The notes beneath the pieces are model-generated. The model was not told where the DNA came from. It ran no database searches and saw nothing but the letters and a program-made list of their open reading frames with translations. A stretch of DNA of 64,000 bases from Antarctobacter albus (GTDB lineage Bacteria; Pseudomonadota; Alphaproteobacteria; Rhodobacterales; Rhodobacteraceae). The position numbers were made by a program, and so were the translations under genes. Positions 38,074-46,464 of the stretch are shown here, piece after piece. The DNA lies in contig NZ_FMZI01000005.1 in NCBI RefSeq assembly GCF_900101505.1, positions 1 to 64,000 on the forward strand. Reading direction: 5' to 3'. Position 1 is the stretch's first letter, and the number at the start of each line of letters is the position of its first letter.

Positions 38074-39563
38074 AGGCCCCTCCCGTCCAGCGCAGCCACC
38101 GCGACACTGGCCTGTTCGACATCGTCAAAGGGATAAACCGTATCGCCGATCGTCTGGCCGGTCTCATGCCCCTTGCCACAGATCAGCAGCGCGTCGCCCG
38201 GTCCGAGGCCGTCGACACCGCGCAGGATTGCTTCGGCCCGGTCGGGCACCTCGAAAGCGTCGGGCGCACCGGCCAGAACCTCGGAACGGATCGTCGCCGG
38301 GTCCTCGGTGCGCGGGTTGTCGTCGGTCACGATCACCGTGTCGGCGTGTTCCGTGGCCGCCATGCCCATCAGCGGGCGCTTGCCCTTGTCGCGGTCGCCC
38401 CCGGCGCCGACGATGGCCACCAGTCGCCCCATGACATGCGGGCGCAGGGCCTGGCAGGCGGTCGCCACCGCGTCGGGCGTGTGCGCGTAGTCGACAAAGA
38501 TCGCCGCGCCGTTGTCGCGCTTGGCCGCCAGTTGCATCCGGCCACGCACGGTGCCGAGCAGGGGCAGCACGTCAAAGACATCCTCGGGATCACCGCCACA
38601 GGCAATCACAAGCCCCGCCGCCACAAGGATATTCTCTGCCTGGAAACCACCGATCAGCGACAGCCTCTCCTGGCGGACGGTTCCTTCAAAGCTGAGCCGG
38701 ATTTCCTGTCCAGTCGCATCGAAACGCTGCGCCTCCAGGCAGAGGTCGGCGGCCTCACGGCCCACGGTGATGACCTCCTGCCCGCGCGCCCGCGCAATCG
38801 CCAGCATGTCGACGCCGCGCGGGTCGTCGATGTTGATGACGGCCACGCCGTCCTCTGGCAGGACGCGGGCAAAAAGCCCCGCCTTTGCGGCAAAGTACTC
38901 GTCAAAGCTCGCGTGGTAATCCAGATGGTCCTGGGTGAAATTCGTGAACCCGGCGGCAGCCAGGGTCACGCCGTCCAGCCGCCGCTGCGCCAGTCCGTGC
39001 GATGAAGCCTCCATCGCGGCATGCGTAACACCGGATTGCGCCGCCCCCGCCAAAACGCGGTGCAGGGTGATCGGCTCTGGCGTCGTGTGTTTCAGCGGCG
39101 TCTGCCAGTCCCCCTCGACGCCGGTTGTGCCCACGTTGACAGCGCGCAGCCCCAATTCCTGCCAGATCTGGCGGGTAAAGCTGGCCACGCTCGTCTTGCC
39201 GTTGGTCCCGGTGACGGCAACCATCGTGGCGGGCTGCGCGCCGAACCACAGGGCCGAGGTATAGGCCAAGGCCTGACGCGGGTCCTCTGCGATGACCAGC
39301 GCTGCGTCCGAGGCGGCCAGTTCCGCGGCGGCAATCCTTGCACCCTCGGCATCGGTCAGAATCGCGCTGGCCCCCATGCGCAGGGCATACTGGATGAATT
39401 CGCCCCCGTGCACCCGCGTGCCGGGCAGCGCCGCAAACAGGAAACCTTCCTGCACTTCGCGGCTGTCCACGGCCAGCCCCGTCACGGTAACGTCACGCCC
39501 GCCACGGGCATGAAGCCCAAGTTCCGACAGGCTTTTTGACAGGATCTTGCGTTCCGACGCCAT
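38070..39563 (-). CDS. murE: UDP-MurNAc-dipeptide--meso-DAP ligase MurE
   Basis: 497 aa. Mur ligase with ATP loop AVTGTNGKTSVASFT, MEASSHGL and TNFTQDHLDYH. The substrate loop reads VTDDNPRTEDP; the DNPR motif marks the meso-diaminopimelate specificity typical of Gram-negative bacteria. Starts 68 bp after ftsI. Confidence 0.97.
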   Translation of the reverse strand: MASERKILSKSLSELGLHARGGRDVTVTGLAVDSREVQEGFLFAALPGTRVHGGEFIQYALRMGASAILTDAEGARIAAAELAASDAALVIAEDPRQALAYTSALWFGAQPATMVAVTGTNGKTSVASFTRQIWQELGLRAVNVGTTGVEGDWQTPLKHTTPEPITLHRVLAGAAQSGVTHAAMEASSHGLAQRRLDGVTLAAAGFTNFTQDHLDYHASFDEYFAAKAGLFARVLPEDGVAVINIDDPRGVDMLAIARARGQEVITVGREAADLCLEAQRFDATGQEIRLSFEGTVRQERLSLIGGFQAENILVAAGLVIACGGDPEDVFDVLPLLGTVRGRMQLAAKRDNGAAIFVDYAHTPDAVATACQALRPHVMGRLVAIVGAGGDRDKGKRPLMGMAATEHADTVIVTDDNPRTEDPATIRSEVLAGAPDAFEVPDRAEAILRGVDGLGPGDALLICGKGHETGQTIGDTVYPFDDVEQASVAVAALDGRGL

Positions 39564-39631
39564 CTCTCGTTTGCCCCCAAGGTCGTTTGCTTGCCCGCCG
39601 GCCCCGGCCTGGCGGCACGCGGCGGACGACC

Positions 39632-41425
39632 TCAGTCCGAGGCCGTCGTCAACGTCTTCACTTGCCCCTTATCATACTCTGGAGGCAAGCCAAGAAGCGG
39701 CGCGATCCGCGCGATCATTTCGGCGGCCACCGGCACGGCGGTCCAGCCCGCGGTGCGCCGCGGCTTGGAGCCGGTGGTTTCCACCGGCTCGTCCAGCATC
39801 ACCACAAGGGCATAACGCGGCGCGTCGGTGGGGAAAAGGGCCGCGAAGGTGGCGATGACCTTGTCCTTGTGATAACCGCCTGTCTTCTTGGGCTTTTCCG
39901 CTGTCCCCGTCTTGCCGCCGACACGGTATCCGGGCACCTCGGCAAAGGTGGCCGTGCCCTTTTCGCCGATCACCACCTTGCGCAGCATCCTCAGCGAGGC
40001 CTCTGCCACGTCGTCCCGCAGCAGTTTGTCCCCCACACGCGGGCGGTCGCGTTTCAGCAGAGTCGGTTCCACGATGTGCCCGCCATTGCCGATCATCGCG
40101 TAGGCCGCCGCCAGGTGCAGCGGCGAGACAGAGATTCCGTGGCCATAGGAAATCGTCACCGCCGACAGATCCGTCCAGCGCGATGGCACCAGCGGCTTGG
40201 CGCCCTTGGCCTCGACGATTTCAAGTTGAGGCGGTTCGAACATGCCAAGATTGCGATAGAACTCCTGCTGACGCCCGCGCCCGATCATCATGACGATCTT
40301 GGCCGTGCCCCGGTTAGAGCTTTGCGCAATCACGTCCGTCACCGAAATCGTGCCGTAGTTCTTGCCGTTGAACTCGCCCACCTTGAAGCCCAGCACCTCG
40401 TATGGCGGCGACGTGTCGATCATGGTTTCGGGGTGGACCAGTCCCATCTGCAGCGCCTGAGCCACCGTCAGGATCTTGAAGGTCGAGCCAAGTTCGTACA
40501 GGCCCTGCACCGCGCGGTTGAAAAGCGGGCTGTCGTCCGGCTGCCCCTCGACCGGCGGGCGGGGCCGGTCGTTGGGATCGAAATCAGGCAGAGAGGCGAT
40601 GGCGATCACCTCGCCCGTGTGCACATCCATCAGCACACTGGCCGCGCCACGCGCGTTGAGCATCTTCATGCCCGCGTCCAGCACCTCTTCGGTCGCTGCC
40701 TGAACCGACAGGTCGATCGACAGCGCCAGGGGGGCGCCCTCACGCGCGGGATCCCGCAGTTCCTCGTCCAGGTATTTCTCGATCCCCGCGGTGCCAACGA
40801 CCTCGGCCGAGGCAACCCCCTGCCGACCGAAACGCGCACCGCCAAGCACATGGGACGCGATGGCACCGTTGGGGTACAGGCGCATCTCGCGCGGGCCAAA
40901 CAACAGCCCCGGTTCGCCGATGTCGTGCACGGCCTGCATCTGCTCGGGGCTGAGTTTCTGTTTCACCCACAGGAACTTGCGCTTGGGGTCGGTGAACCGG
41001 CGCGCAAGGGCCTCGGCCTCCATCTCGGGGAAGATCCTGGCCAGTTCCTCGGCAGCCCGCAGCGGGTCGATCATCTGCTGCGGATGCGCATAAAGGCTAT
41101 GGGTCGACATGTTGGTGGCCAACACGCGGCCGTGCCGGTCGACGATGTCCGCCCTGCTGGCAATGATCGAGGCACCGCTGGCCTGGGCGCGCGGCTCTTC
41201 GGGCTCCGAGGCCGACAACATCCCCATCCGGGCCCCCACCACGCCGTAGGCGCAGAGGAACATCATCGCCAGCACCAGCAGGCGGCCTTCGGCGCGCAGG
41301 CGCATCCGGTCTCGCATTTCCTCGTGGCGCAACCGGCGATTCTCGCGCTCGATGGCATCGGGGTTTTCGCCGTTCTGGCGGGCCTCGAGGATACGGGCAA
41401 GCGGGCGAAGCGGGATACGGGTCAT
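39632..41425 (-). CDS. ftsI: peptidoglycan D,D-transpeptidase FtsI (PBP3)
   Basis: 597 aa. A class B penicillin-binding protein: short cytoplasmic tail, one membrane helix (LLVLAMMFLCAYGVVGARMG), dimerisation domain, then the transpeptidase domain with SXXK (GSTFKILT), SXN (QSSNRGT) and KTG (GGKTGTAEKP). The start overlaps the ftsL stop by 4 bp. Cross-links septal peptidoglycan with FtsW. Confidence 0.97.
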   Translation of the reverse strand: MTRIPLRPLARILEARQNGENPDAIERENRRLRHEEMRDRMRLRAEGRLLVLAMMFLCAYGVVGARMGMLSASEPEEPRAQASGASIIASRADIVDRHGRVLATNMSTHSLYAHPQQMIDPLRAAEELARIFPEMEAEALARRFTDPKRKFLWVKQKLSPEQMQAVHDIGEPGLLFGPREMRLYPNGAIASHVLGGARFGRQGVASAEVVGTAGIEKYLDEELRDPAREGAPLALSIDLSVQAATEEVLDAGMKMLNARGAASVLMDVHTGEVIAIASLPDFDPNDRPRPPVEGQPDDSPLFNRAVQGLYELGSTFKILTVAQALQMGLVHPETMIDTSPPYEVLGFKVGEFNGKNYGTISVTDVIAQSSNRGTAKIVMMIGRGRQQEFYRNLGMFEPPQLEIVEAKGAKPLVPSRWTDLSAVTISYGHGISVSPLHLAAAYAMIGNGGHIVEPTLLKRDRPRVGDKLLRDDVAEASLRMLRKVVIGEKGTATFAEVPGYRVGGKTGTAEKPKKTGGYHKDKVIATFAALFPTDAPRYALVVMLDEPVETTGSKPRRTAGWTAVPVAAEMIARIAPLLGLPPEYDKGQVKTLTTASD

Positions 41426-41769
41426 GGGTTCGTCGCCCCGGCAGAGGTCACGTCGATGGGCTGCGTCAGGTCAAGGATCTGAAGCTGGGGAAAGGCGACT
41501 TGGTCGACCTTGGCGAAATGGTTCGGCGTCAACGGCAGCAGGCCCAGCCTGTCAAAGTTCAGCTCGGCAAGGTCGCGCAGACGGTCGGGCCGGTTCAGGT
41601 AAGCCCATTCCGCCCGCAAGATCGCCAACCGCTCGCGCGCGGCCCCGATATCGCGTCGGAGGTCGTCGACATGGTCCAATTCCGCCTTGGTGCGGTAGTT
41701 CTCATGATAAGCCCAATAGCCGGAGGCGATGACGGCCGCGGCCGCGAGCAGGAACAGAAGGCTGCGCAT
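41422..41769 (-). CDS. ftsL: cell division protein FtsL
   Basis: 115 aa. A bitopic protein with an N-terminal membrane helix (LLFLLAAAAVIASGYWAY) and a coiled coil (AELDHVDDLRRDIGAARERLAILRAEW, split here over residues 29-55), followed by a short tail with LNRPDRLRDLA, which is typical for FtsL. Identified mainly by its place between rsmH and ftsI and by this topology. One base separates it from the rsmH stop. Confidence 0.9.
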   Translation of the reverse strand: MRSLLFLLAAAAVIASGYWAYHENYRTKAELDHVDDLRRDIGAARERLAILRAEWAYLNRPDRLRDLAELNFDRLGLLPLTPNHFAKVDQVAFPQLQILDLTQPIDVTSAGATNP

Positions 41770-41770
41770 T

Positions 41771-42766
41771 TCATCTTCTCCTTGTGGTGGTCGGTTTCAT
41801 CTGCGGCATGGACAATTCCGCCGCCTCGACGGGCCGCGCGGGGACAGTCGTTCGCCGCCCCACCCGCAGCTTGGCGGATCGGGCACGCGGATTAGTTGCA
41901 AGCTCTTCCGCGTCCGGGCCGATGGCCTTGCGGGTCAGCACCTCGAAAGGCTCCGTGGCTTCGGGCACCTCCGTGGCATAGCGGTTCACATGTTCCTTCT
42001 TGCCGCCGTGCAGTTGGAAAAAGCGTTTGACCATCCGGTCCTCGACCGAATGAAACGTCACGACCGCCAGCCGCCCGCCCGGTTTCAGCACCCGCTCGGC
42101 GGCCATCAACCCCTGCCACAAGGCATCGTATTCGCCGTTCACCGCGATCCGAAGAGCCTGGAAACTGCGGGTGGCCGCATGGGCCTGGCCCGGCTTGGTA
42201 CGGCCAATAACGCGCTCGATCAGCTCGGCCAGCGGCAAGGTCCGGTCAAAGGGACGGTCCTGCACGATGGCGCGCGCGATGCGGCGCGATTGCCGCTCTT
42301 CACCGTAGATATAGAGGATGTCGGCGATGTCCGCCTCGTCCGCCGTGTTGACGATGTCCGCGGCAGTGCGGCCCGCCTGCCCCATGCGCATGTCCAGCGG
42401 CCCGTCCTTCATGAAGGAGAAACCGCGTTCGGCCCGGTCAAGCTGCATCGACGAGACGCCCAGATCCAGCACCACGCCGTCCACGGCCTCTGCCGCCTCG
42501 TCCATCTGCGCGAAATTGCTTTCGACCAGTTCCAGCCGGTCGCCATAGGCCGCGCCCCAGTCACGCGCCATTTCATGCGCCAGCGGGTCACGGTCAATCC
42601 CGATCACCTTGTCGGCGCCAGCCTCCAGCAGGCCACGGGTGTATCCGCCAGCGCCAAGCGTGCCGTCGATCCAGATACCCTCGACCGGCGCAACCGCCTC
42701 CAGCAAGGGGCGCAGCAGCACCGGAACATGAGGTGCGCCGCCGTTATGCGCCGCGGGATCACTCAC
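41771..42766 (-). CDS. rsmH: 16S rRNA m4C1402 methyltransferase RsmH (MraW)
   Basis: 331 aa from a GTG directly after the mraZ stop. Methylates N4 of C1402 in 16S rRNA. Begins [16 protein letters not shown] site [38 protein letters not shown], and C-terminal [14 protein letters not shown]. The stop and start codons abut, so it is probably coupled to mraZ translation. Confidence 0.97.
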   Translation of the reverse strand: MSDPAAHNGGAPHVPVLLRPLLEAVAPVEGIWIDGTLGAGGYTRGLLEAGADKVIGIDRDPLAHEMARDWGAAYGDRLELVESNFAQMDEAAEAVDGVVLDLGVSSMQLDRAERGFSFMKDGPLDMRMGQAGRTAADIVNTADEADIADILYIYGEERQSRRIARAIVQDRPFDRTLPLAELIERVIGRTKPGQAHAATRSFQALRIAVNGEYDALWQGLMAAERVLKPGGRLAVVTFHSVEDRMVKRFFQLHGGKKEHVNRYATEVPEATEPFEVLTRKAIGPDAEELATNPRARSAKLRVGRRTTVPARPVEAAELSMPQMKPTTTRRR

Positions 42767-43279
42767 TCAGACCTCCTCGACCTCGTCCAGCCACTCCATC
42801 GGATCCTCGGGCAGATCTTCCATCAGGTCGTCTTCTTCGATCGCATCTGTCGGCTGATAGCGGTCCGCCGCCCAGATCTGGAACTTGTTCAGGCTGGCCA
42901 CCGCGTAGGTTTCGCCATCGATGTCATAGCGCGCCCGCAGCTTGGCCGGGATCACGATGCGCCCGGTGTCGTCGACCGAGGCATTCACCGACCCCGAGGA
43001 ATAGATCTTGGACAGCACCCGCTTGCGTTCGCCCGATTTCATCGCATCGATCCGATCCTCGATGCGCTCCATCTCTTCGACCGTATAGCATTCCAGGTAG
43101 GGCAGACGCGGATTGCCATAGACCATGACAAAGCCCGGGTTGCCGTTGTCCTTGGAATCCTTCTCCCAATCGGGGTCACCGGCCTCGAGGACACGACGAA
43201 AGGAGGCGGGAATGCTCATCCGCCCCTTGCCATCGACCTTCAGTCGATGCTCGCCTCTGAACCTCAGCCTGCGGCTCAC
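42767..43279 (-). CDS. mraZ: transcriptional regulator MraZ
   Basis: 170 aa from a GTG at 43279. Two AbrB/SpoVT-like half-domains: HRLKVDGKGRMSIPASFR and DDTGRIVIPAKLRARYD. A long acidic tail (EEDDLMEDLPEDPMEW) follows, longer than in E. coli. First gene of the dcw cluster; MraZ binds repeats upstream of its own gene in other bacteria, but I could not find a clear TGGG array here. Confidence 0.95.
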   Translation of the reverse strand: MSRRLRFRGEHRLKVDGKGRMSIPASFRRVLEAGDPDWEKDSKDNGNPGFVMVYGNPRLPYLECYTVEEMERIEDRIDAMKSGERKRVLSKIYSSGSVNASVDDTGRIVIPAKLRARYDIDGETYAVASLNKFQIWAADRYQPTDAIEEDDLMEDLPEDPMEWLDEVEEV

Positions 43280-43318
43280 TGCCCTCGGCCCCTCAATTCC
43301 CCCGTTTGAAACGAAATA

Positions 43319-43354
43319 CGGCGGGTTGATCAGCTGCCATTGATCAACCCGCCG
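43319..43354 (-). promoter_or_regulatory. perfect 14-bp hairpin in the dcw leader
   Basis: CGGCGGGTTGATCA and its exact complement around an 8-nt loop, 40-75 bp upstream of the mraZ GTG. Read toward mraZ it is followed by TATTTCGTTTC. It may act as an attenuator, an RNA stabiliser or a protein site (it contains TTGATCAA twice). Confidence 0.65.
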
Positions 43355-43358
43355 CTTG

Positions 43359-43373
43359 ACCCGCTAAGCGGGT
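43359..43373. promoter_or_regulatory. 15-bp palindrome beside the leader hairpin
   Basis: ACCCGCT-A-AGCGGGT, perfect 7-bp arms around one base, only 5 bp from the larger hairpin. Possible operator half of the same regulatory region. Confidence 0.5.
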
Positions 43374-43935
43374 GTCTCCGACTGCGCGCGCCACCTGGGG
43401 GGATGTCTGCTCGCCCGCGCGCCGGATCCTTGTTGTCACGATGAGAGCGGATGCCTGTATGAAACCTGCTCTTGTTGTTTTTGTGAGTTCGGTGCCGGGC
43501 CTTGGGTGCCCTTGCTTCCGTGTCCCATCGTGTGAGTTAGTGATGCCATGCCACTTCATGGTAATCAATCCCTTTTTGGGGGAAATCGCGGAATGCGAGT
43601 GTAGTCAGAGCCTTGAAAATAGGGCGCCACCGATCACACAGGACACAATCTGCGCAAACCTAGCGAACCACAACACACCCAACACAAGATATAGACAAAC
43701 CTGATGGCGAGAAAAATTTCCCCTGCGGTCCCACGAAATCCACGTCAATCGGGCTTTCCGCACCGAGTGACCGCAGGAAGCAAGCGCTTGATGCCTTATT
43801 CCCAACGGCGAATCACCCTGAATCGCACCGTAACCATGAATTTCGGCAGGGTCTTGCCCGCCTGGGCCAGGTTTTCCCATGCCGAGTGCCATCAATTCCC
43901 AAACCGGGGTCCAATACGGTTTCTTGCAGGATGCC

Positions 43936-43985
43936 TGTAGCGTGACTGTAGCGTGACGCTTGTAGCGTGACTGTAGCGTGACGCT
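43936..43985. repeat. 2 x 25-bp perfect tandem repeat
   Basis: A 25-bp unit repeated exactly twice. Each unit is built from two TGTAGCGTGAC elements plus GCT and ends with the palindrome AGCGT-G-ACGCT. It lies 126 bp past the 3' end of the 182-aa membrane protein gene and marks the mraZ-side border of the low-GC segment. Confidence 0.85.
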
Positions 43986-44110
43986 AACATTTGCAGTGAA
44001 TTACACTAGGATTTACAGCAACGGCGCTTCAGCCCGATGCACCTAGCTTGCAGCGCGGCAAGCTTCGAGGCGTACCACGTCTCCGACCAAGAATACTCTT
44101 CGTCCAGAGG

Positions 44111-44659
44111 TCACTTCCCCACCGGATCATCGCCAGGATGCGATTTCTCTTTGAGCCGTCGCACATACTCAGGCGAGCGGTCATCAAGCGCTGCGTCATA
44201 TTTGGCCATCTGCAACTGAGACAGAGAGTTGGGCAAGGTGAAGGATGCGAGGAAAACAAAAATAGCCACACCCACGAAGGCGCGCTCAAACCAGACGATC
44301 AACGTCACATAGGTTGAAGGGATCAAGAACATGGCTAACGCAAGGCCCAGTGTGACCAGATACAAATAGAACAACCAACGGTGCCGGCGAAGCTTGGCCT
44401 TTACCTCACGTCGTCCCAGTTGGAGATCCCTCCACTCACTGGGGCCCGGGTCGCCGATGAAGGTTATCACCGCGATTAAGAACCCCGCCAGGATCGAGAA
44501 TACTGTCACGACAGTGTTCACGGCATCCTTGTTGCCAGAGATGAGTGGTTGCAGGAAGTATGCGCCTAACGCGGAGGCGCCAAGCAGCACGACACCACCC
44601 AGTAGACGCGACCACGCATATTTGGATGTACCCTTTTCTGCCTGGCGTTGCTTGGTCAT
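44111..44659 (-). CDS. four-helix membrane protein of a coupled unknown pair
   Basis: 182 aa. A basic N-terminus, then four membrane segments (about residues 18-38, 46-68, 94-122 and 127-150) with a charged cytoplasmic loop between helices 2 and 3 (RDLQLGRREVKAKLRRHRW) and a charged C-terminal tail. Its ATG overlaps the stop of the upstream 317-aa gene (ATGA), so both are made together. Base use is lower in GC than the dcw genes. It could be the membrane effector of a two-gene defence unit; there is no family match I can name. Confidence 0.75.
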   Translation of the reverse strand: MTKQRQAEKGTSKYAWSRLLGGVVLLGASALGAYFLQPLISGNKDAVNTVVTVFSILAGFLIAVITFIGDPGPSEWRDLQLGRREVKAKLRRHRWLFYLYLVTLGLALAMFLIPSTYVTLIVWFERAFVGVAIFVFLASFTLPNSLSQLQMAKYDAALDDRSPEYVRRLKEKSHPGDDPVGK

Positions 44660-45609
44660 TCTAAGAGACCACCTTCGCGGAGCTCCTCAGCATAGACCAG
44701 CATGTGGTCTTCGGCTTGGTTCACATCCACAGAATTTGCAAAGCGATCCAAGCGAACGCGTTTTTTCAGCGAAATTTCGCTCGGTTTAATGGTGTCGCCG
44801 TTCCTGAGCTTGATGACATAATCATCTGCATCCTCGTCTTCGACTAGAAGCTGAGCGGTGCCGTCCATACCGTTGCGCGCCAAGATTGCATCGCCCGCCG
44901 GAACCGATATTTCAAGTTTTACAGTTCCTTTAGTGCTGCTCGCGAGACCACTTGCAGGCTCGTAATTTTTGATAAGGTCGCCTATGGCCTCGCTGACCGG
45001 TGCCAGTAGCTGCCGAACCCCCCAGCCCAAAGAAGGGTTGGCGGGCTCGGGCACGTGGTCGGTAAGCGCTATGTGGACGGCCTCGTCTATTGCAAGATCG
45101 AGTTTCAAGGATGAAACACCACCAGAACTCCGGATCTTGGCCAACTTGTTCACATCGGCGATGCGAACCAGATCGAACTTCGTACAGTCTTCGTTCATCT
45201 CGGCCAAACCGAACAAACCTCGAAGGTAGTTCCCTAGTGAAGCGCCGTTAATGCCCGCGTTCAAAGTGATGACGTGGTTCCCGAAGAGCAGGCCTAAGAA
45301 ATCTGAGTTCAGGAAGTTCTCAGCATTACCTGGTCGCCGTGAATTGACTTGTGTTTGCCGCTGTTCATTCATCGGAATGACCCCAGTGGCTTGATCATCC
45401 ACATACCGTCCACAGTGCACGAACACTCCGCGCTGCCCCACGTCTCGCATCCGAAGACCCATGACGTTGGTTCCGTCGGCGCGCGTCACGACCCGTTCGG
45501 TGGTTAGCGGCAGCGAGTTGAACGCTTGTCGACATTGGTCCTCCAGCGACAGAGGGCCTCCTTCCAACCAGATAACTCGCCGATACTCCAAAAACCGATA
45601 GACGGGCAT
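44656..45609 (-). CDS. soluble protein of a coupled unknown pair
   Basis: 317 aa; ATG at 45609 with AGAAGGAT upstream. No signal peptide or membrane helix. The first 90 residues are mixed strands (MPVYRFLEYRRVIWLEGG ...), then a segment FLGLLFGNHVITLNAGIN with a following 'L-x-x-YL-x-x-L', a central FDLVRIADVNKLAKIRSSGG, and an acidic C-terminal region ending in EELREGGLLE. The layout recalls the soluble partner of RexAB- or Kiwa-type pairs, but I see no motif that proves it. Lower GC than neighbours; first gene of the pair. Confidence 0.75.
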   Translation of the reverse strand: MPVYRFLEYRRVIWLEGGPLSLEDQCRQAFNSLPLTTERVVTRADGTNVMGLRMRDVGQRGVFVHCGRYVDDQATGVIPMNEQRQTQVNSRRPGNAENFLNSDFLGLLFGNHVITLNAGINGASLGNYLRGLFGLAEMNEDCTKFDLVRIADVNKLAKIRSSGGVSSLKLDLAIDEAVHIALTDHVPEPANPSLGWGVRQLLAPVSEAIGDLIKNYEPASGLASSTKGTVKLEISVPAGDAILARNGMDGTAQLLVEDEDADDYVIKLRNGDTIKPSEISLKKRVRLDRFANSVDVNQAEDHMLVYAEELREGGLLE

Positions 45610-45646
45610 TAGAAAATCCTTCTCGCAAACACGGAGAGGTTTTCAT

Positions 45647-45721
45647 TTGGCAACTGATTCTTCCAGTCTTTCGAAGCACTGGTGGCCTGTAGCTGGAAAG
45701 ACTAGAAGAACTCGTTGCCAA
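45647..45721. repeat. 26-bp imperfect inverted repeat between LamG gene and unknown pair
   Basis: Two 26-nt arms (45647-45672 and 45696-45721), 22 of 26 positions complementary, around a 23-nt spacer. Outer blocks TTGGCAAC/GTTGCCAA and inner AGTCTTTC/GAAAGACT are exact. It lies 38 bp upstream of the 317-aa gene start. It could be a terminator for the genes upstream on the minus strand, a cruciform site or a remnant of a mobile element end. Confidence 0.75.
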
Positions 45722-45740
45722 TTCGCTGATGCCCCCCCCT

Positions 45741-46463
45741 TCACCCCCCGATGGTGATGCCCTTCACGCCGGCGGCGAAGGCGGCGAGCCCTGCGGCGTA
45801 GTTGGCGAGGTCCGCGTCGCTGAGCGCGACGTTGTGGGCCGAGAGGAAGGCGAACTCGCCATAGGGCGAGAAGGTTTCGCTGTTGCGCCCGAAGATCGTG
45901 ACGTTGGTCGTGGCGGGCGTGGCCGCGTAGTCGGCCCAGTTGACCGCCTGGATGGCGCCGCCGTTGTGCACCAGGCGCAGCCCGGTATCGTCCTCGGTCA
46001 CGATCACGCTGTTCCAAACATTGGCTGTGACCGAACCGACGTCCACGTTCTGGTTGGCGCCGTCGTTGAAGTTCAGCGTCAGGCTGTCGCTCGACAACAG
46101 GTTGAACCCGTTCGAGACCCCGAAGAGGGTCTGCGACCGGCTGGTGTCCGGCACCCGGTAGATCACCGCCAGCGTGCGGTTCAGCGAGGCATAGTCGTTG
46201 GTCATCTGGAACCGGTGGTACTCACCCGTGCCGGAGAGATCCGGCAGCGTGGCGATGCCGTCGGCCCAGGTCGCGACGTTGCCGCCGGTGGCGGTGGACT
46301 GGTCGGTCATGGCAGCGCCGCCCGCGACGCTGTTCGCGGTGATGTCGGCCGTCATCTTGATGCTGTCGATCAGGCCGGTCTGCGGCTGACTGCCGTAGTC
46401 GGCCAGGCTCGGCAGGGTCTCGTTGTCGGTGGTGACGCCGGAAAGGCGGATCAGGGTGGCCAT
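45741..46463 (-). CDS. LamG-like (concanavalin fold) phage-type protein
   Basis: 240 aa, starting after GGAG. Low in Cys and rich in Asn/Thr/Ala, as in phage tail and adhesin proteins. The second half matches a laminin-G/concanavalin-like carbohydrate-binding pattern: WNSVIVTEDDTGLRLVHNGG, then VTIFGRNSETFSPYGEFAF with the usual final LSDADLANYAAG. The gene begins 1 bp after the stop of the SGNH fragment, so they form one unit. Probably a remnant of a prophage tail or a cell-surface lectin. Confidence 0.6.
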   Translation of the reverse strand: MATLIRLSGVTTDNETLPSLADYGSQPQTGLIDSIKMTADITANSVAGGAAMTDQSTATGGNVATWADGIATLPDLSGTGEYHRFQMTNDYASLNRTLAVIYRVPDTSRSQTLFGVSNGFNLLSSDSLTLNFNDGANQNVDVGSVTANVWNSVIVTEDDTGLRLVHNGGAIQAVNWADYAATPATTNVTIFGRNSETFSPYGEFAFLSAHNVALSDADLANYAAGLAAFAAGVKGITIGG

Positions 46464-46464
46464 G

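Larger units (their letters stand above)
43280..44110. other. long non-coding region upstream of mraZ
   Basis: 831 bp with no convincing gene: the open frames in it are short, lack ribosome sites and resemble nothing. It contains the leader hairpin, a 15-bp palindrome and, toward the far end, the 2x25-bp tandem repeat, each annotated separately. The dcw promoter should lie here. The half farther from mraZ (43600-44050) is lower in GC and looks like an island boundary. I looked for RNase P, SRP and 6S RNA signatures and saw none. Confidence 0.6.

Noticed and set aside
43372-43940. Small proteins of 78-110 aa in the mraZ upstream region
   Set aside because: No ribosome sites, no conserved features, and frames on both strands overlap; judged non-coding.
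43936-43985. CRISPR array
   Set aside because: The two 25-bp units are directly adjacent, with no spacers, and no cas genes are present.
43280-44110. RNase P RNA, SRP RNA or 6S RNA in the long spacer
   Set aside because: None of the conserved cores (e.g. the GAGGAAAGTCCGGGC block or the GGAAGGAAGCAGCC loop) was found.
45647-45721. Integron attC site
   Set aside because: The arms lack the RYYYAAC/GTTRRRY core sites and no integrase or cassette array is near.
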